DNA from: an uncultured Bacilli bacterium
Lineage (GTDB): Bacteria; Bacillota_I; Bacilli_A; RF39; UBA660
Direction: 5' to 3'
Length of the DNA stretch: 64,000 bases
Assembly (NCBI GenBank): GCA_958413985.1
Contig: CATYVZ010000005.1
Coordinates: 1 to 64,000 of the forward strand
Part shown: positions 50,301-59,143 of the stretch, piece by piece
Layout: each line of letters starts with the position of its first letter
How positions within the stretch are numbered: position 1 is the stretch's first letter
Notes under the pieces: model-generated
Seen by the model: only the letters and a program-made list of their open reading frames with translations
Database searches by the model: none
What the model was told of the DNA's origin: nothing
Position numbers and translations under genes: made by a program

Positions 50301-50627
50301 TTAGAATAGTCTTAGAAAATTAAGAGTTCTTGTAACTCTTTTTTCTTGTAAATTATTTGTATGTGTATAAGTATTTAATGTTATAGCAATGTCAGAATGA
50401 CCTAGTCTTTTTGATATTTCATGTATTATTATTCCTTTATATAGTAACAATGTAGCGTGACTATGTCTAAATTCATGTAATTTTATTTTTCTGATCTTAG
50501 CTAATTTACAAGCTTTTTCTTTATATCTGTTTATTGTTGTTGGAGCTAAAGGTTTTATACCTCCGAATATATAATAATCATATTTATAATTTTTGTATTT
50601 ACTTTGTTTCTTCTTAAAAAAATTCAT
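50301..50627 (-). pseudogene. Truncated tyrosine recombinase (phage-type integrase), carboxy end only
   Basis: 108 residues covering the end of the catalytic domain: IKPLAPTTINRYKEKACKLA, HEFRHSHATLL, EISKRLGHSDIAITLNTYTHT. The H-x-x-R, the second His and the nucleophile Tyr are present, but the first catalytic Arg and the whole arm-binding and core-binding domains are missing. A carboxypeptidase-like gene sits immediately upstream, overlapping by 4 nt. A remnant of the element that entered at tRNA-Gly. Confidence 0.85.
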
Positions 50628-51580
50628 TTCTTTAAATAGTCGGATTCATCTATCGTTTTTAAAATATAACTAACATCATCATATCTTGAATAATCTGATT
50701 GAGATCCTAAACTGCATATCAAAAATTCTTTTCCATTCATTTTATACAATACTACTAAATTATAATCATCAGACAATGAGTCTGTTTTAACTCCAACAAT
50801 ATTTTCATTATAATAATCTGATGTAGGATCAAGAAAAATATTAGTGTTTTTCCACGTTTGAGTAGTCCCGTCTGGTAAAGTAGCCGTGTAAGATGTCTGT
50901 GATATTATATCTCTAAACCATTCGTATTTTAACAATTTTTTCGTAACTTCTTTAAGATCCATTACTGTTGTTTTTGCATCTGTATCAAAACCACTTGGAT
51001 CATATAAAACAGTATCATCATACCCCTGTTCTTTTAAATATCTATTCAAATTATTCATAAATACTTCTACTCGTTCTTGGCTTGTTCGAGCATCAGGAGA
51101 AATAATGCCACCACAATAATCTGCGACCACATATGCAGCATCATTTCCAGATGGAACTAACATCGCCGCAAATAAATTATATATATAATATTGCTTTTCT
51201 TTAATATTTGCAACAGATGATCCTTGTTTTGTTAATAAAAGTGTTGCATAATCTGCTAAAACCACATCATCCAAATTCGTTAAAGTCGTTGCATACTCAA
51301 TAACAAATAATTTTGCTAAACTAGCAGGGAGCCGTTGTTCCTCTGCTTTCTTAGATATAAAGTTCTCGTCATTTGAAAGATCAACCATAATAAGTGATTT
51401 TGCATTATAAGAATCTTCTATTTTATCACTAAAAAATAAAGCCCTAAGTTGCTCTTTTGTTTTTCTTAAATTTTCAGGTTTAATTGCCCAATTCACAAAA
51501 AATACGGCACAAATTATTATAATTAAAAGAAATAATAATATAACTTTTGATTTCTTTTTTGTATTTTTCTTATTATTCAT
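50624..51580 (-). CDS. D-alanyl-D-alanine carboxypeptidase-like serine hydrolase (S11) with KTD variant
   Basis: 318 residues from ATG 51580 (GGAGG 13 nt upstream, a long spacing). A basic start and one membrane helix (~10-30) anchor it outside. Active-site motifs: PASLAKLF (SxxK), VPSGNDAAY (SxN) and VGVKTDSLSD where KTG is expected. The change of Gly to Asp in the third motif may alter activity or mark a beta-lactamase-fold relative. It lies next to the integrase remnant and ends in TGA, so it may be cargo of that element. Confidence 0.75.
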   Translation of the reverse strand: MNNKKNTKKKSKVILLFLLIIIICAVFFVNWAIKPENLRKTKEQLRALFFSDKIEDSYNAKSLIMVDLSNDENFISKKAEEQRLPASLAKLFVIEYATTLTNLDDVVLADYATLLLTKQGSSVANIKEKQYYIYNLFAAMLVPSGNDAAYVVADYCGGIISPDARTSQERVEVFMNNLNRYLKEQGYDDTVLYDPSGFDTDAKTTVMDLKEVTKKLLKYEWFRDIISQTSYTATLPDGTTQTWKNTNIFLDPTSDYYNENIVGVKTDSLSDDYNLVVLYKMNGKEFLICSLGSQSDYSRYDDVSYILKTIDESDYLKK

Positions 51581-51611
51581 GTCTATAAACTTTCCTCCAT
51601 ACAAATTACTA

Positions 51612-52115
51612 TCATTTGTTTTCCATTTTTTCAAAGACTGCAAAATTCTTTAAATTGTATAATTCTTGAGTGTTATCATCTGATAAATAAATAATTGAAT
51701 TATCATAATTTTCTTCAAATTTATTAATCAACGGAAACACATACTTATCTATTTTAGATTTCAATTCTTCTATAACATCTTCCAATTTTACATTAGTTGA
51801 AATATCAAACCAATAATTGTTATTAGGTTTAAATAAAATAAAACCTATTTTACTATTTACATTACAAGTTTTATCAAAATCTTTATTCCAAAATAAAAAC
51901 TCACAATTTACTTCAATATGCTTACCAGAACAATTATATTTTGAACTATAAAACACTATATCAAATACAATATTATCAATATTTTTTCGTAAACATCTTT
52001 GACTTTTTAAAAATTTCCAGCCTGTATATTCTGTTAGTGAAGAATACAGTTTTTGTTGTGCTTCTGATACATTTAATATTGTTTCTTGTTTTTTTAATTT
52101 GTCAAATAGTCCCAT
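51612..52115 (-). CDS. DUF4304-like protein, possible immunity protein
   Basis: 167 residues, soluble. Begins MGLFDKLKKQE, the same leader as the next gene. The body (GWKFLKSQRCLRKNIDNIVFDIVF ... KIGFILFKPNNNYWFDIS) suggests the DUF4304 group, often found in contact-dependent toxin-immunity loci. The assignment is tentative. No toxin gene is visible nearby. Confidence 0.45.
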   Translation of the reverse strand: MGLFDKLKKQETILNVSEAQQKLYSSLTEYTGWKFLKSQRCLRKNIDNIVFDIVFYSSKYNCSGKHIEVNCEFLFWNKDFDKTCNVNSKIGFILFKPNNNYWFDISTNVKLEDVIEELKSKIDKYVFPLINKFEENYDNSIIYLSDDNTQELYNLKNFAVFEKMENK

Positions 52116-52148
52116 ATAATTTCACCTATAACTTTCTATCTATTATAA

Positions 52149-52502
52149 TTAATCAATTCTTTTTCCTGTTTTTGTATCAATAAAATATCTTCCTTTATTA
52201 TCATAACGAAATTCTAAATCAGTACCTACTGGCATATTATAAACACTTAAAACAGCAGGTTCAATGTTAGCAAGAGTATTAAAATCTACTATCATTGAAT
52301 TGTTTGGGTTATTCAAGTATTCTTGTGTATCTTTGTCTCCAATAGCCCTCCAACCATTATCATTTTCGTTTTTACTTTCTTCTCTAAAAATCCATTTTAA
52401 TTTTGACTCCCCGTTATAAATAGATTTTGTAATAACACACCCTCCTGCATTTTCTATAAAAATTGTATTTTCTTTCTTTTTTAATTTATCAAATATACCC
52501 AT
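52149..52502 (-). CDS. DUF2185 / Imm33-like immunity protein
   Basis: 117 residues: GGCVITKSIYNGESKLKWIFREES, NGWRAIGDKDTQEYLNNPNNSM and DFNTLANIEPAVLSVYNMPVGTDLEF match the DUF2185 (immunity protein 33-like) family. Starts MGIFDKLKKKE, nearly the same as the neighbouring DUF4304-like protein although the bodies differ. Such proteins usually neutralise polymorphic toxins. Confidence 0.7.
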   Translation of the reverse strand: MGIFDKLKKKENTIFIENAGGCVITKSIYNGESKLKWIFREESKNENDNGWRAIGDKDTQEYLNNPNNSMIVDFNTLANIEPAVLSVYNMPVGTDLEFRYDNKGRYFIDTKTGKRID

Positions 52503-52522
52503 ATCTAATCTCCTTTACAATA

Positions 52523-53779
52523 TTATATATTATTTAACTTTTCTATAACCTTTTTGGTTTCTGTTCGTACACCAGAATATTCTGAATTCAAATATTTTTC
52601 TATAAGTGGTATTATGCTTTTATCTTTATAATATCCTAATGCTCTTATTGAAAGCGTTTTTATCTTATCATTTTCTAATCTATTTATTATAACTGGTTTG
52701 GCTTCTTTTACTTTCCACTTTCCAAGCATTACCATTACAAAAGAAAATTTATCATTTTCTTTGATAAGGTCTATATAAAAAGATATTTTACTTTTATCGC
52801 CAATTTTAACAAAAGTATTATCTAAAACATTTTCTATAACATTTGTTAAAACATTATTTTTCTTTAAATCAAGATACCATTTTTCTAAAAAATCTGAACA
52901 TTCTTTATTATTCTTTCTATAAAATTGTTGCTGTATTAGATTTAAACTTATTCCAACATTTTCAAACAAGAGAATATACTTTGTGAAAATAGGAATACAT
53001 CTATCATCGATAATTTTTTGATAAAATAGATCAGATAAATAATTACTTTCAACACCTAGTTTATCTAATAATTCTTTACGCATTTTGTCTGCTAATTCAT
53101 AATCTTTTTTGTTTGTTCCGACTTTCCTATTTTCTATTTCTTTTTTAATACTATCTTTGTATAAAATACTATTAATATCTACCCCAGTTAAATCATTTGA
53201 TAAGATATACATTTCTGGATATGTTTCATCTGCTTTTTTTATAACTTCTAAAATAGCATTTCCAATAATAAGTTCATTGTTTGTTTTGTCAATTTCTACC
53301 ACGCACTCTATATCATCTTTAAATAAACAGAATTCGTTTTTATGCCATGGAAGAAACGTAAATTTTATTTTACCATCGATACAAAAAGATGAAAAACAAA
53401 AGTGTTTCAAGTTAAATTCTTTTTGTGATTTAAAACCTTTAAATGAAATATATTTTGGTGATGCTTTCTTCATATCTAAATCTTCGCCAAAATGTTTCAA
53501 ACCATTGTTGGCAACTTTTAAATATACCCTCCCAATTTCTCGTGGACTTAAATTAAATGAAACTTCTAGCCCCTCTGGTATTGGAACATAAATTCCATAT
53601 TTATTTCTTACACCAGGAACAAATCTTATCACTTTATCTTTACCTAAAAACACATTTACTGAAAAAGTTTTATCTTTATTATTGTTATTTGTATTTTGAT
53701 TATTCTTTTCAATTCTTCGGTTGATTCGCATTGCTAATTTTGATAATGAACTTATTGTATGTCCTAAATCAAATCCCAT
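52523..53779 (-). CDS. HEAT-repeat protein, unknown function
   Basis: 418 residues, no signal or membrane segment. The first ~200 residues are beta-rich and unrecognised (RFVPGVRNKYGIYVPIPEGLEV). The last ~80 residues contain HEAT-like pairs: SFVMVMLGKWKVKEAKPVIINRL and ALGYYKDKSIIPLIEKYLNSEYSGVRTETKKVIEKL. It is in the same strand cluster as the immunity-type genes; HEAT-repeat proteins are common there. Role unknown. Confidence 0.6.
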   Translation of the reverse strand: MGFDLGHTISSLSKLAMRINRRIEKNNQNTNNNNKDKTFSVNVFLGKDKVIRFVPGVRNKYGIYVPIPEGLEVSFNLSPREIGRVYLKVANNGLKHFGEDLDMKKASPKYISFKGFKSQKEFNLKHFCFSSFCIDGKIKFTFLPWHKNEFCLFKDDIECVVEIDKTNNELIIGNAILEVIKKADETYPEMYILSNDLTGVDINSILYKDSIKKEIENRKVGTNKKDYELADKMRKELLDKLGVESNYLSDLFYQKIIDDRCIPIFTKYILLFENVGISLNLIQQQFYRKNNKECSDFLEKWYLDLKKNNVLTNVIENVLDNTFVKIGDKSKISFYIDLIKENDKFSFVMVMLGKWKVKEAKPVIINRLENDKIKTLSIRALGYYKDKSIIPLIEKYLNSEYSGVRTETKKVIEKLNNI

Positions 53780-53850
53780 AAATTAAATCACCTCCATAAA
53801 TTGTAATTTTTACTTTTTAATAAATTCCAACCAAAGTACAGATATGGTAA

Positions 53851-54255
53851 TTAGTTTCTAATCACATTTATTTCATTAATTTTTATTCCAAATATATAAA
53901 ATGTGCTTTTTATTTTATATAATTGTCCTGTTTGAATATCCATATCATAATCTTGTTTAACATTATATCCTATACAGAATAACGGATCATATAAATTTTT
54001 ATGCCTTTTATAATCTATACTTAGTAATGCAAACCAAAATATAATAATTATTGAAACTATTTGTAATAATAGTTTTATATTTTTTTTAAATTTAGAAATT
54101 TGATACAGTTTTATAATACTAAATATCATACTTATAATTGATATTGTTAATAAAATAATTTCTATCCAACCAAACATATCAGTAATAATAAATTTCAAAA
54201 ATACGATTGTTATTAATCCTAAAACAAATAAAATATAATACATTTTACCTTTCAT
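53851..54255 (-). CDS. Small membrane protein, unknown
   Basis: 134 residues from ATG 54255 (AAAGGTGAT 9 nt upstream). Three hydrophobic helices in the first ~90 residues, then a short soluble tail (YDPLFCIGYNVKQDYDMDIQTG). Not recognised. Probably the first gene of the immunity-type cluster transcript; promoter elements with a palindrome lie upstream. Confidence 0.55.
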   Translation of the reverse strand: MKGKMYYILFVLGLITIVFLKFIITDMFGWIEIILLTISIISMIFSIIKLYQISKFKKNIKLLLQIVSIIIIFWFALLSIDYKRHKNLYDPLFCIGYNVKQDYDMDIQTGQLYKIKSTFYIFGIKINEINVIRN

Positions 54256-54318
54256 ATTACATATCACCTTTTTAAAAAAACAAAAGCTATCTATAACTGA
54301 ATTTACACCATATTATAG

Positions 54319-54330
54319 GTAACTCGTTAC
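54319..54330. promoter_or_regulatory. Palindrome between two -10 elements upstream of the membrane-protein gene
   Basis: GTAAC-TC-GTTAC lies between TATAAT elements at 54312-54317 and 54337-54342 (minus strand). The -35 boxes are weak; the upstream -10 has an extended TG. A possible operator. The remaining gap to 54507 holds only the sigma-gene terminator. Confidence 0.35.
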
Positions 54331-54455
54331 ATAACAATTATATCATTTTTTTGTTTTCGTAAGTTTTTTCTTTTTAATTTTTCACATTATTTAATGAAAA
54401 ATGACAAAAGCTAAAACTACATTTGAAATGAATTTTTAAAATTTAACAATATTAA

Positions 54456-54483
54456 ACCTCGTTTTCTAAAAACAAAGACGAGG
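54456..54483 (-). terminator. Terminator of the E/K-like sigma gene
   Basis: The arms CCTCGT / ACGAGG with further A-T pairs inside form a hairpin 25 nt after the sigma gene. T-runs exist on the plus side (TTTTTT) and more weakly on the minus side, so it could act in both directions. Confidence 0.6.
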
Positions 54484-54507
54484 CTTTTTTGAACATATAT
54501 TAAACTA

Positions 54508-55152
54508 CTAATCTAAATATGGTTTTAATTTTTTTATATTCTCAGGACGACGCAATTTAACTAACGCAGCTTTTTCTTGTTTAGAAATTAAAGATCTAGA
54601 ACAACCAAAGTTCTTAGCAATTTCTACTTGTGTTTTGTTTTCCTGTTCATTAAGACCATATCTTAACATAATAATTTGTCTTTCTCTAGGTGTTAAACTT
54701 TTTAATATTTCTCTAATAATCTTAATTTTCATTTTTGACGTGATAAGCTCACATATTTCTTCTTCATCACTACCGATCAAATCACCAATAGTAATATGAT
54801 CACCATCGACAATGTTAGTAGTTGGGTTTTCAAAACTTAAAACATGTTTATGTTTATTATAGTTTCTTAACTCCATTTTAATTTGATTTTCAATAGAATT
54901 ACCAGCATAAGTTGTAAAAGCTCCCATCGAATATTTTTGATAATCAAATTTATTGATTGCCCTAATTAACCCTTCAGTTCCTGCTGAAACTAAATCATTA
55001 AAATCAGTTCCATCACTATAAAATCTTTTAGCTATGGTATTAACTAAACCAAAATTATAAACTGTTAAAGAAGTATATGCTTCCCTATCCCCAAATTCTC
55101 TCCATGCAACTAACAAATCTTTTGTTTCATCTAAACTTAGTACTTTAGACAT
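54508..55152 (-). CDS. SigE/SigK-like sporulation sigma factor
   Basis: 214 residues. Region 2: NFGLVNTIAKRFYSDGTDFNDLVSAGTEGLIRAINKFD, and FTTYAGNSIENQIKMELRN, which matches the mother-cell pattern (YAARCIENEILM); region 4: PRERQIIMLRYGLNEQENKTQVEIAKNFGCSRSLISKQEKAAL. The absence of a region 3 like that of SigF/SigG also points to the E/K group. No pro-sequence of the usual SigE length is visible, and no spoIIGA is adjacent, so SigE or SigK cannot be decided. Confidence 0.75.
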   Translation of the reverse strand: MSKVLSLDETKDLLVAWREFGDREAYTSLTVYNFGLVNTIAKRFYSDGTDFNDLVSAGTEGLIRAINKFDYQKYSMGAFTTYAGNSIENQIKMELRNYNKHKHVLSFENPTTNIVDGDHITIGDLIGSDEEEICELITSKMKIKIIREILKSLTPRERQIIMLRYGLNEQENKTQVEIAKNFGCSRSLISKQEKAALVKLRRPENIKKLKPYLD

Positions 55153-55249
55153 TTTTTCACTCCTATTTCTTGTATAAATTTTCTGATAACCAATCCATTT
55201 TTGCCAACCGATTAAAAAAGTTTCTGATAAATGATTATTTCATAAGCAT

Positions 55250-55855
55250 TTACTCCTTAACCTTTACCCGTATTTTCTTAATAACTTTATCGGTAGTATC
55301 AGCAATAGCTTCGATTGGTATATTATCATTCAAAACTAATTGTTCAATCATCACAGCTAATTTATCTAAGTTTTTTTCAATATCAAAAGCTTCAGGTCTA
55401 ATTTTATCTTCTTTAATATCCTTAAAGTCAATAAACTGATGTATCTGTTTCCCATCATCAACACGACAACAGAAAAAACTTACATCTTGTTCATTATCTC
55501 TTAAGATTCCTATTTTATAAAAAACATCATTAATTTTAATTACATAATAGTTTCCATAACCATCAAAATCATTAGGAAAAATATAATTTTTATTAGCATA
55601 AATAGCTATAAAATTATAAAAATCTTTTAAAAATGCTAAATTATAGATACCATTTAAACCAATTTCATGACAATAATTTAAATTAGGAAATTCCAAATTA
55701 ATAAATTCAGGATGAACCCTAGTAAAATTATCTAACCAATTAATATAATCGTCATTAGCAACTAAATTGTTTACTAGTTCCTTCTTTTCATTTCCACGGT
55801 TTAAAAGGTGATCAAGATGATCTCTCATACTATTTTTATCAACACTTATACTCAT
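55250..55855 (-). CDS. Hypothetical protein of 201 residues
   Basis: Not recognised. Soluble and acidic, with no signal. A helical start (RDHLDHLLNRGNEKKELVNNLV), a central beta-rich part (NYYVIKINDVFYKIGILRDNEQDVSFFCCRVDDGK) and a helical end. AGGGGG precedes the ATG. It lies between the sigma factor and a membrane protein on the same strand; co-regulation is possible. Confidence 0.55.
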   Translation of the reverse strand: MSISVDKNSMRDHLDHLLNRGNEKKELVNNLVANDDYINWLDNFTRVHPEFINLEFPNLNYCHEIGLNGIYNLAFLKDFYNFIAIYANKNYIFPNDFDGYGNYYVIKINDVFYKIGILRDNEQDVSFFCCRVDDGKQIHQFIDFKDIKEDKIRPEAFDIEKNLDKLAVMIEQLVLNDNIPIEAIADTTDKVIKKIRVKVKE

Positions 55856-55898
55856 TATAAATATCCCCCTATATTTTATATTAAATCATTTAAAATAT

Positions 55899-56702
55899 CT
55901 ATTCTTGTGAATTCTTTATTACTGGAGTAAAACTCCGCGCAATTTTATATTTATCTCTATTTTGAACATATAAATAACCGATCATAGAAAATACCACAGC
56001 ACCGATAAAATTTACCAATAAATCTTTCATCGTATCGATAATTCCCAAATCCAAATATCCTCCATCGATAATTAATTCTTTTGCTTGCCCATTTTCTTCA
56101 TAATAAATTATTGTATGATCAATATTTTTGATCACAACAGGAATATTTTTTCCTTCAGGATGAACATACACCGTCGAAATGGTATCAACAACTCTATCCT
56201 TTTGCATATCTAAATTAAACCATCGATCACTTGCAAATTCAAAAAATTCCCACAAAACACCTATGGTCATGGAAAAACAAAACGCAACAAAAGCAGCAAA
56301 AATTGGCGTCATTTTAGTATGAAAATTTTCACTTTGATTTAAAATGTCGATCATAGAAAATCCAATAGCAGCACATAAAAAACCATTAATCGTATGTAGC
56401 AAGGTATCCCAATGTCTAAATATGCCATAAAAATTTTGAATTTCACCTAAAATTTGAGCCGAAAAAATAAACAATAAAATAATTATTTCTAAAGGAGTTG
56501 GTAGATCTACTTTAAATTTTTTATCGATAAATAACGGTATTAAAAATAATATCAACGTCAAAAAGCATACAAAAGCATTTTGCCAATTACCATGCAAAAG
56601 TTGCACAATTAAAACTATGATTACAAAAAATCTTAAAAGCGAATAAACAAATAAAGTCTTTTTATCAATGCCATCAACTAATTCTTTTACATATTTATTC
56701 AC
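55899..56702 (-). CDS. DUF2238-like membrane protein (YjdF type)
   Basis: 267 residues from GTG 56702, chosen because GGAG lies 7 nt upstream. About six transmembrane helices. FRHWDTLLHTINGFLCAAIGF and IGVLWEFFEFASD, then DTMKDLLVNFIGAVVFSMIGYLY are the family blocks with conserved His, Asp and Glu inside the membrane. An inserted beta segment (~165-220) lies between helices. Function unknown. Confidence 0.7.
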   Translation of the reverse strand: MNKYVKELVDGIDKKTLFVYSLLRFFVIIVLIVQLLHGNWQNAFVCFLTLILFLIPLFIDKKFKVDLPTPLEIIILLFIFSAQILGEIQNFYGIFRHWDTLLHTINGFLCAAIGFSMIDILNQSENFHTKMTPIFAAFVAFCFSMTIGVLWEFFEFASDRWFNLDMQKDRVVDTISTVYVHPEGKNIPVVIKNIDHTIIYYEENGQAKELIIDGGYLDLGIIDTMKDLLVNFIGAVVFSMIGYLYVQNRDKYKIARSFTPVIKNSQE

Positions 56703-56898
56703 AAGATCACTCCAAATCAAAACATTTCATAAGATATAAATATTATAACATAAAAAATATTATTTTCTTCAAATTAACGAAAAAATTATTTTATTATGAC
56801 ACTTCAAAACAAAAATTCATAAAATAATATATTTAAAAATAAGTCATAACCACACCTAAAAGACATGACTTTGTTGTCTAATTATATAATATTAAATT

Positions 56899-57441
56899 TT
56901 ATTTAAGCATAAAATCAGTCCATATACCTTGATAATCAGATAGATGTTCATTCCAATATGTTATTTTTTCGATATATTCCTGCTTTCGTCGCTCTACTGC
57001 ATCTTTGCAATTTTCAATCCCATATTTATATATGATCGCAGTAAGATCGTATATCGGATAGCCTATTGCATGTCCTGAAGTATGCACTACTGCACATGCT
57101 TGTCCGATCGAATGACAAATTGCAATATCTTCTTTATTCTCAATTTCTTTGGCAAATGCATGACAATCTAATATTTTCCGTTGTGCTAGGCGCATTTTGA
57201 TTTTCCCAGATGCCCAGTCTTTGACTGCTTCCAATGCTTCTCGTGGACGTTTTTCTTCTGGATATTTTTTTTCAAGTTTTTCAATAGATTGAGAGGCAAA
57301 ATCAAATGCCCATAATGTCATGACCCGATGGTTTTGAGTTTCAAACAACATAATTAAATCCTGCATATATTCTGAGCTCTTGGAAAATAAAACTTTATTT
57401 TTCTTTTTAAGTTTTAAAGACACTTCATCTATCCAATTCAT
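56899..57441 (-). CDS. Imm5-like putative immunity protein
   Basis: 180 residues, all-helical. VMTLWAFDFASQSIEKLEKKYPEEKRPREALEAVKDWASG and GQACAVVHTSGHAIGYPIYDL match the putative immunity protein group (Imm5 type). Its base composition is visibly less A/T-rich than its neighbours, which suggests recent acquisition. No toxin gene adjoins it. Gaps on either side (56703-56898, 57442-57644) show no other feature besides the CDF terminator. Confidence 0.65.
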   Translation of the reverse strand: MNWIDEVSLKLKKKNKVLFSKSSEYMQDLIMLFETQNHRVMTLWAFDFASQSIEKLEKKYPEEKRPREALEAVKDWASGKIKMRLAQRKILDCHAFAKEIENKEDIAICHSIGQACAVVHTSGHAIGYPIYDLTAIIYKYGIENCKDAVERRKQEYIEKITYWNEHLSDYQGIWTDFMLK

Positions 57442-57626
57442 TTTGTACCTCCAAATTCCAATTTACCTTTTTCTTATTATAGCATATATAATCAAGGAGA
57501 ATAAGCACAAATGTGTTATTTTTCTTATTTAATAAACATCTTTATCTTGATTAAAATTTAAGTTTTCTTGATTATAATTTTTACCTTTTGTTCTTCATAT
57601 GGAAAGTCTTTAAAGATGAATAAAAA

Positions 57627-57646
57627 AAATGCTATTTATAGCATTT
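57627..57646 (-). terminator. Terminator of the ZIP-suf-CDF operon
   Basis: An 8-bp perfect stem AAATGCTA / TAGCATTT with a 4-nt loop and T8 following on the minus strand. The CDF stop codon lies at the stem base. Confidence 0.9.
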
Positions 57647-58532
57647 AGTGATGATGTGAAGTACTATTTAATGTCACATGACATTCATTATCTTTGCATT
57701 TTTCTTGCGATAATTCGATTTCGATCGTTGTATGAACAATATTATATTTTAATAGTTCTTCCCTAACTTTCATCTTTATTATATCCGGTTTTTTACTGTC
57801 AGTTACCACGTGCAAAGTCGCATAACTACTAACGCCATCGATACTCCATACATGAATATGATGAACATCTAATAAATCTTCGATATTTAATAATTGTTTT
57901 TTTAAATGATCGATATCAATATTTTTAGGTGTTTTTTCTAAAAACAAATCTAAAACTGATTTCAAATTAGTTAAAGCATGAAATAAAATATAACAAGCTA
58001 TTAAAATACTCATAATAGAATCGATATAGTTGATATTAGTAAATTTAATCAAAATCGAACCAACAAAAACAACTACCCAGCCCAATACATCTTCTAACAT
58101 ATGAAGGTTAACTGATTTTTGATTTAACGAATCTCCTTCTTTAGTCATATAAGCAGCTAAAAAATTAAAAACAATTCCAAAAACAGATATAATAATCATT
58201 CCATCATAATTTAAAGAAACTGGATTAAATAAACGGCTAACAGCCCCAACGATAACTAAAACTGAACCGATCATTAAAATAGTAGTAGTTATAAAAGCCC
58301 CTAAAATTGAATAACGCATATAGCCATAAGTATATTTATTATTTGGTTTACACTTACTTTTCTTCTCTAAAAAATATGAAATTCCAATACTGATCGCATC
58401 AGCAAAGTCATGAACTGCATCAGACAGTATCGAAATACTTTTGGTAAATAAACCGCCAAATAATTCAATTATCGAAAATGAAATATTAAGTAAAAAAGCA
58501 ATCAAAATATTTTTATCTGTTGTCCTTTTCAT
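57645..58532 (-). CDS. Cation diffusion facilitator (CzcD/ZitB-like) metal exporter
   Basis: 295 residues, six membrane helices. Metal-site motifs SDAVHDFADAI in helix 2 and HMLEDVLGWV in helix 5; a cytoplasmic ferredoxin-like domain with HHIHVWSIDGVSSYATLHV; a carboxy tail with Cys and His (KCKDNECHV, SHHH). Exports Zn2+, Fe2+ or a similar ion in exchange for protons. Overlaps the TetR gene by 20 nt. Last gene of the operon. Confidence 0.92.
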   Translation of the reverse strand: MKRTTDKNILIAFLLNISFSIIELFGGLFTKSISILSDAVHDFADAISIGISYFLEKKSKCKPNNKYTYGYMRYSILGAFITTTILMIGSVLVIVGAVSRLFNPVSLNYDGMIIISVFGIVFNFLAAYMTKEGDSLNQKSVNLHMLEDVLGWVVVFVGSILIKFTNINYIDSIMSILIACYILFHALTNLKSVLDLFLEKTPKNIDIDHLKKQLLNIEDLLDVHHIHVWSIDGVSSYATLHVVTDSKKPDIIKMKVREELLKYNIVHTTIEIELSQEKCKDNECHVTLNSTSHHH

Positions 58533-59136
58533 AATTCTCCTTTAAAATATTCATAATTAATTTAACAGTTTCATCTAACAAAACATCATAATTAATATTT
58601 TGATGTTTATGATAAACTATCTCATGGCATAAATCATCGATCAAGTTGACGATTAAATGAACTTTTTCATTTAAATTAAATTCATTGAAACCATTATTTT
58701 TTAAAACAACCACCAATTTATCGGTAACTTCGATTTCTTTTGCACTAAATATTTTTAAAACTTCTTTATCTAAACAGCTCATCGACATCAATTCTTGATG
58801 GGCTTTTCTAGTCATAGTATTTTGCTTAATCGTCTTTTTAATAATCTCTTTAATTATCGTTTCAAAATTATCTTTCGTTATCTTTTGTTTTTCAATCGCT
58901 TCCGTTAAAGGAAACATAATTTTATCAGAATATAACTTTACCCCTTCGATAAAAATGTCTCTTTTATCTTTAAAATACTGATAGATGATCCCAGTTGATA
59001 CACCACAATATTTAGCAATATCGACACAACTAACGTTGTGATAGCCTTTATTGCAGATCAGATAAAAACCATCAGCAATTATTTTATTTTTTTTTGCAAT
59101 CGAATTTTTTTTAATCGGTTCTCTAACTTCACCCAT
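58513..59136 (-). CDS. TetR family transcriptional regulator
   Basis: 207 residues. HTH at ~20-62: ADGFYLICNKGYHNVSCVDIAKYCGVSTGIIYQYFKDK. The ligand domain is helical and unassigned. Its overlap with the CDF gene suggests it controls metal export, possibly the whole operon; the palindrome at 62275-62294 is a candidate site, but a separate metal regulator could own it. Confidence 0.88.
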   Translation of the reverse strand: MGEVREPIKKNSIAKKNKIIADGFYLICNKGYHNVSCVDIAKYCGVSTGIIYQYFKDKRDIFIEGVKLYSDKIMFPLTEAIEKQKITKDNFETIIKEIIKKTIKQNTMTRKAHQELMSMSCLDKEVLKIFSAKEIEVTDKLVVVLKNNGFNEFNLNEKVHLIVNLIDDLCHEIVYHKHQNINYDVLLDETVKLIMNILKENYEKDNR

Positions 59137-59143
59137 AATACAC

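Noticed and set aside
54268..54507. Second copy of the tRNA-Gly 3' end as right border of the element
   Set aside because: No match to GGTCCGATTCCCATCACCC was found in this gap.
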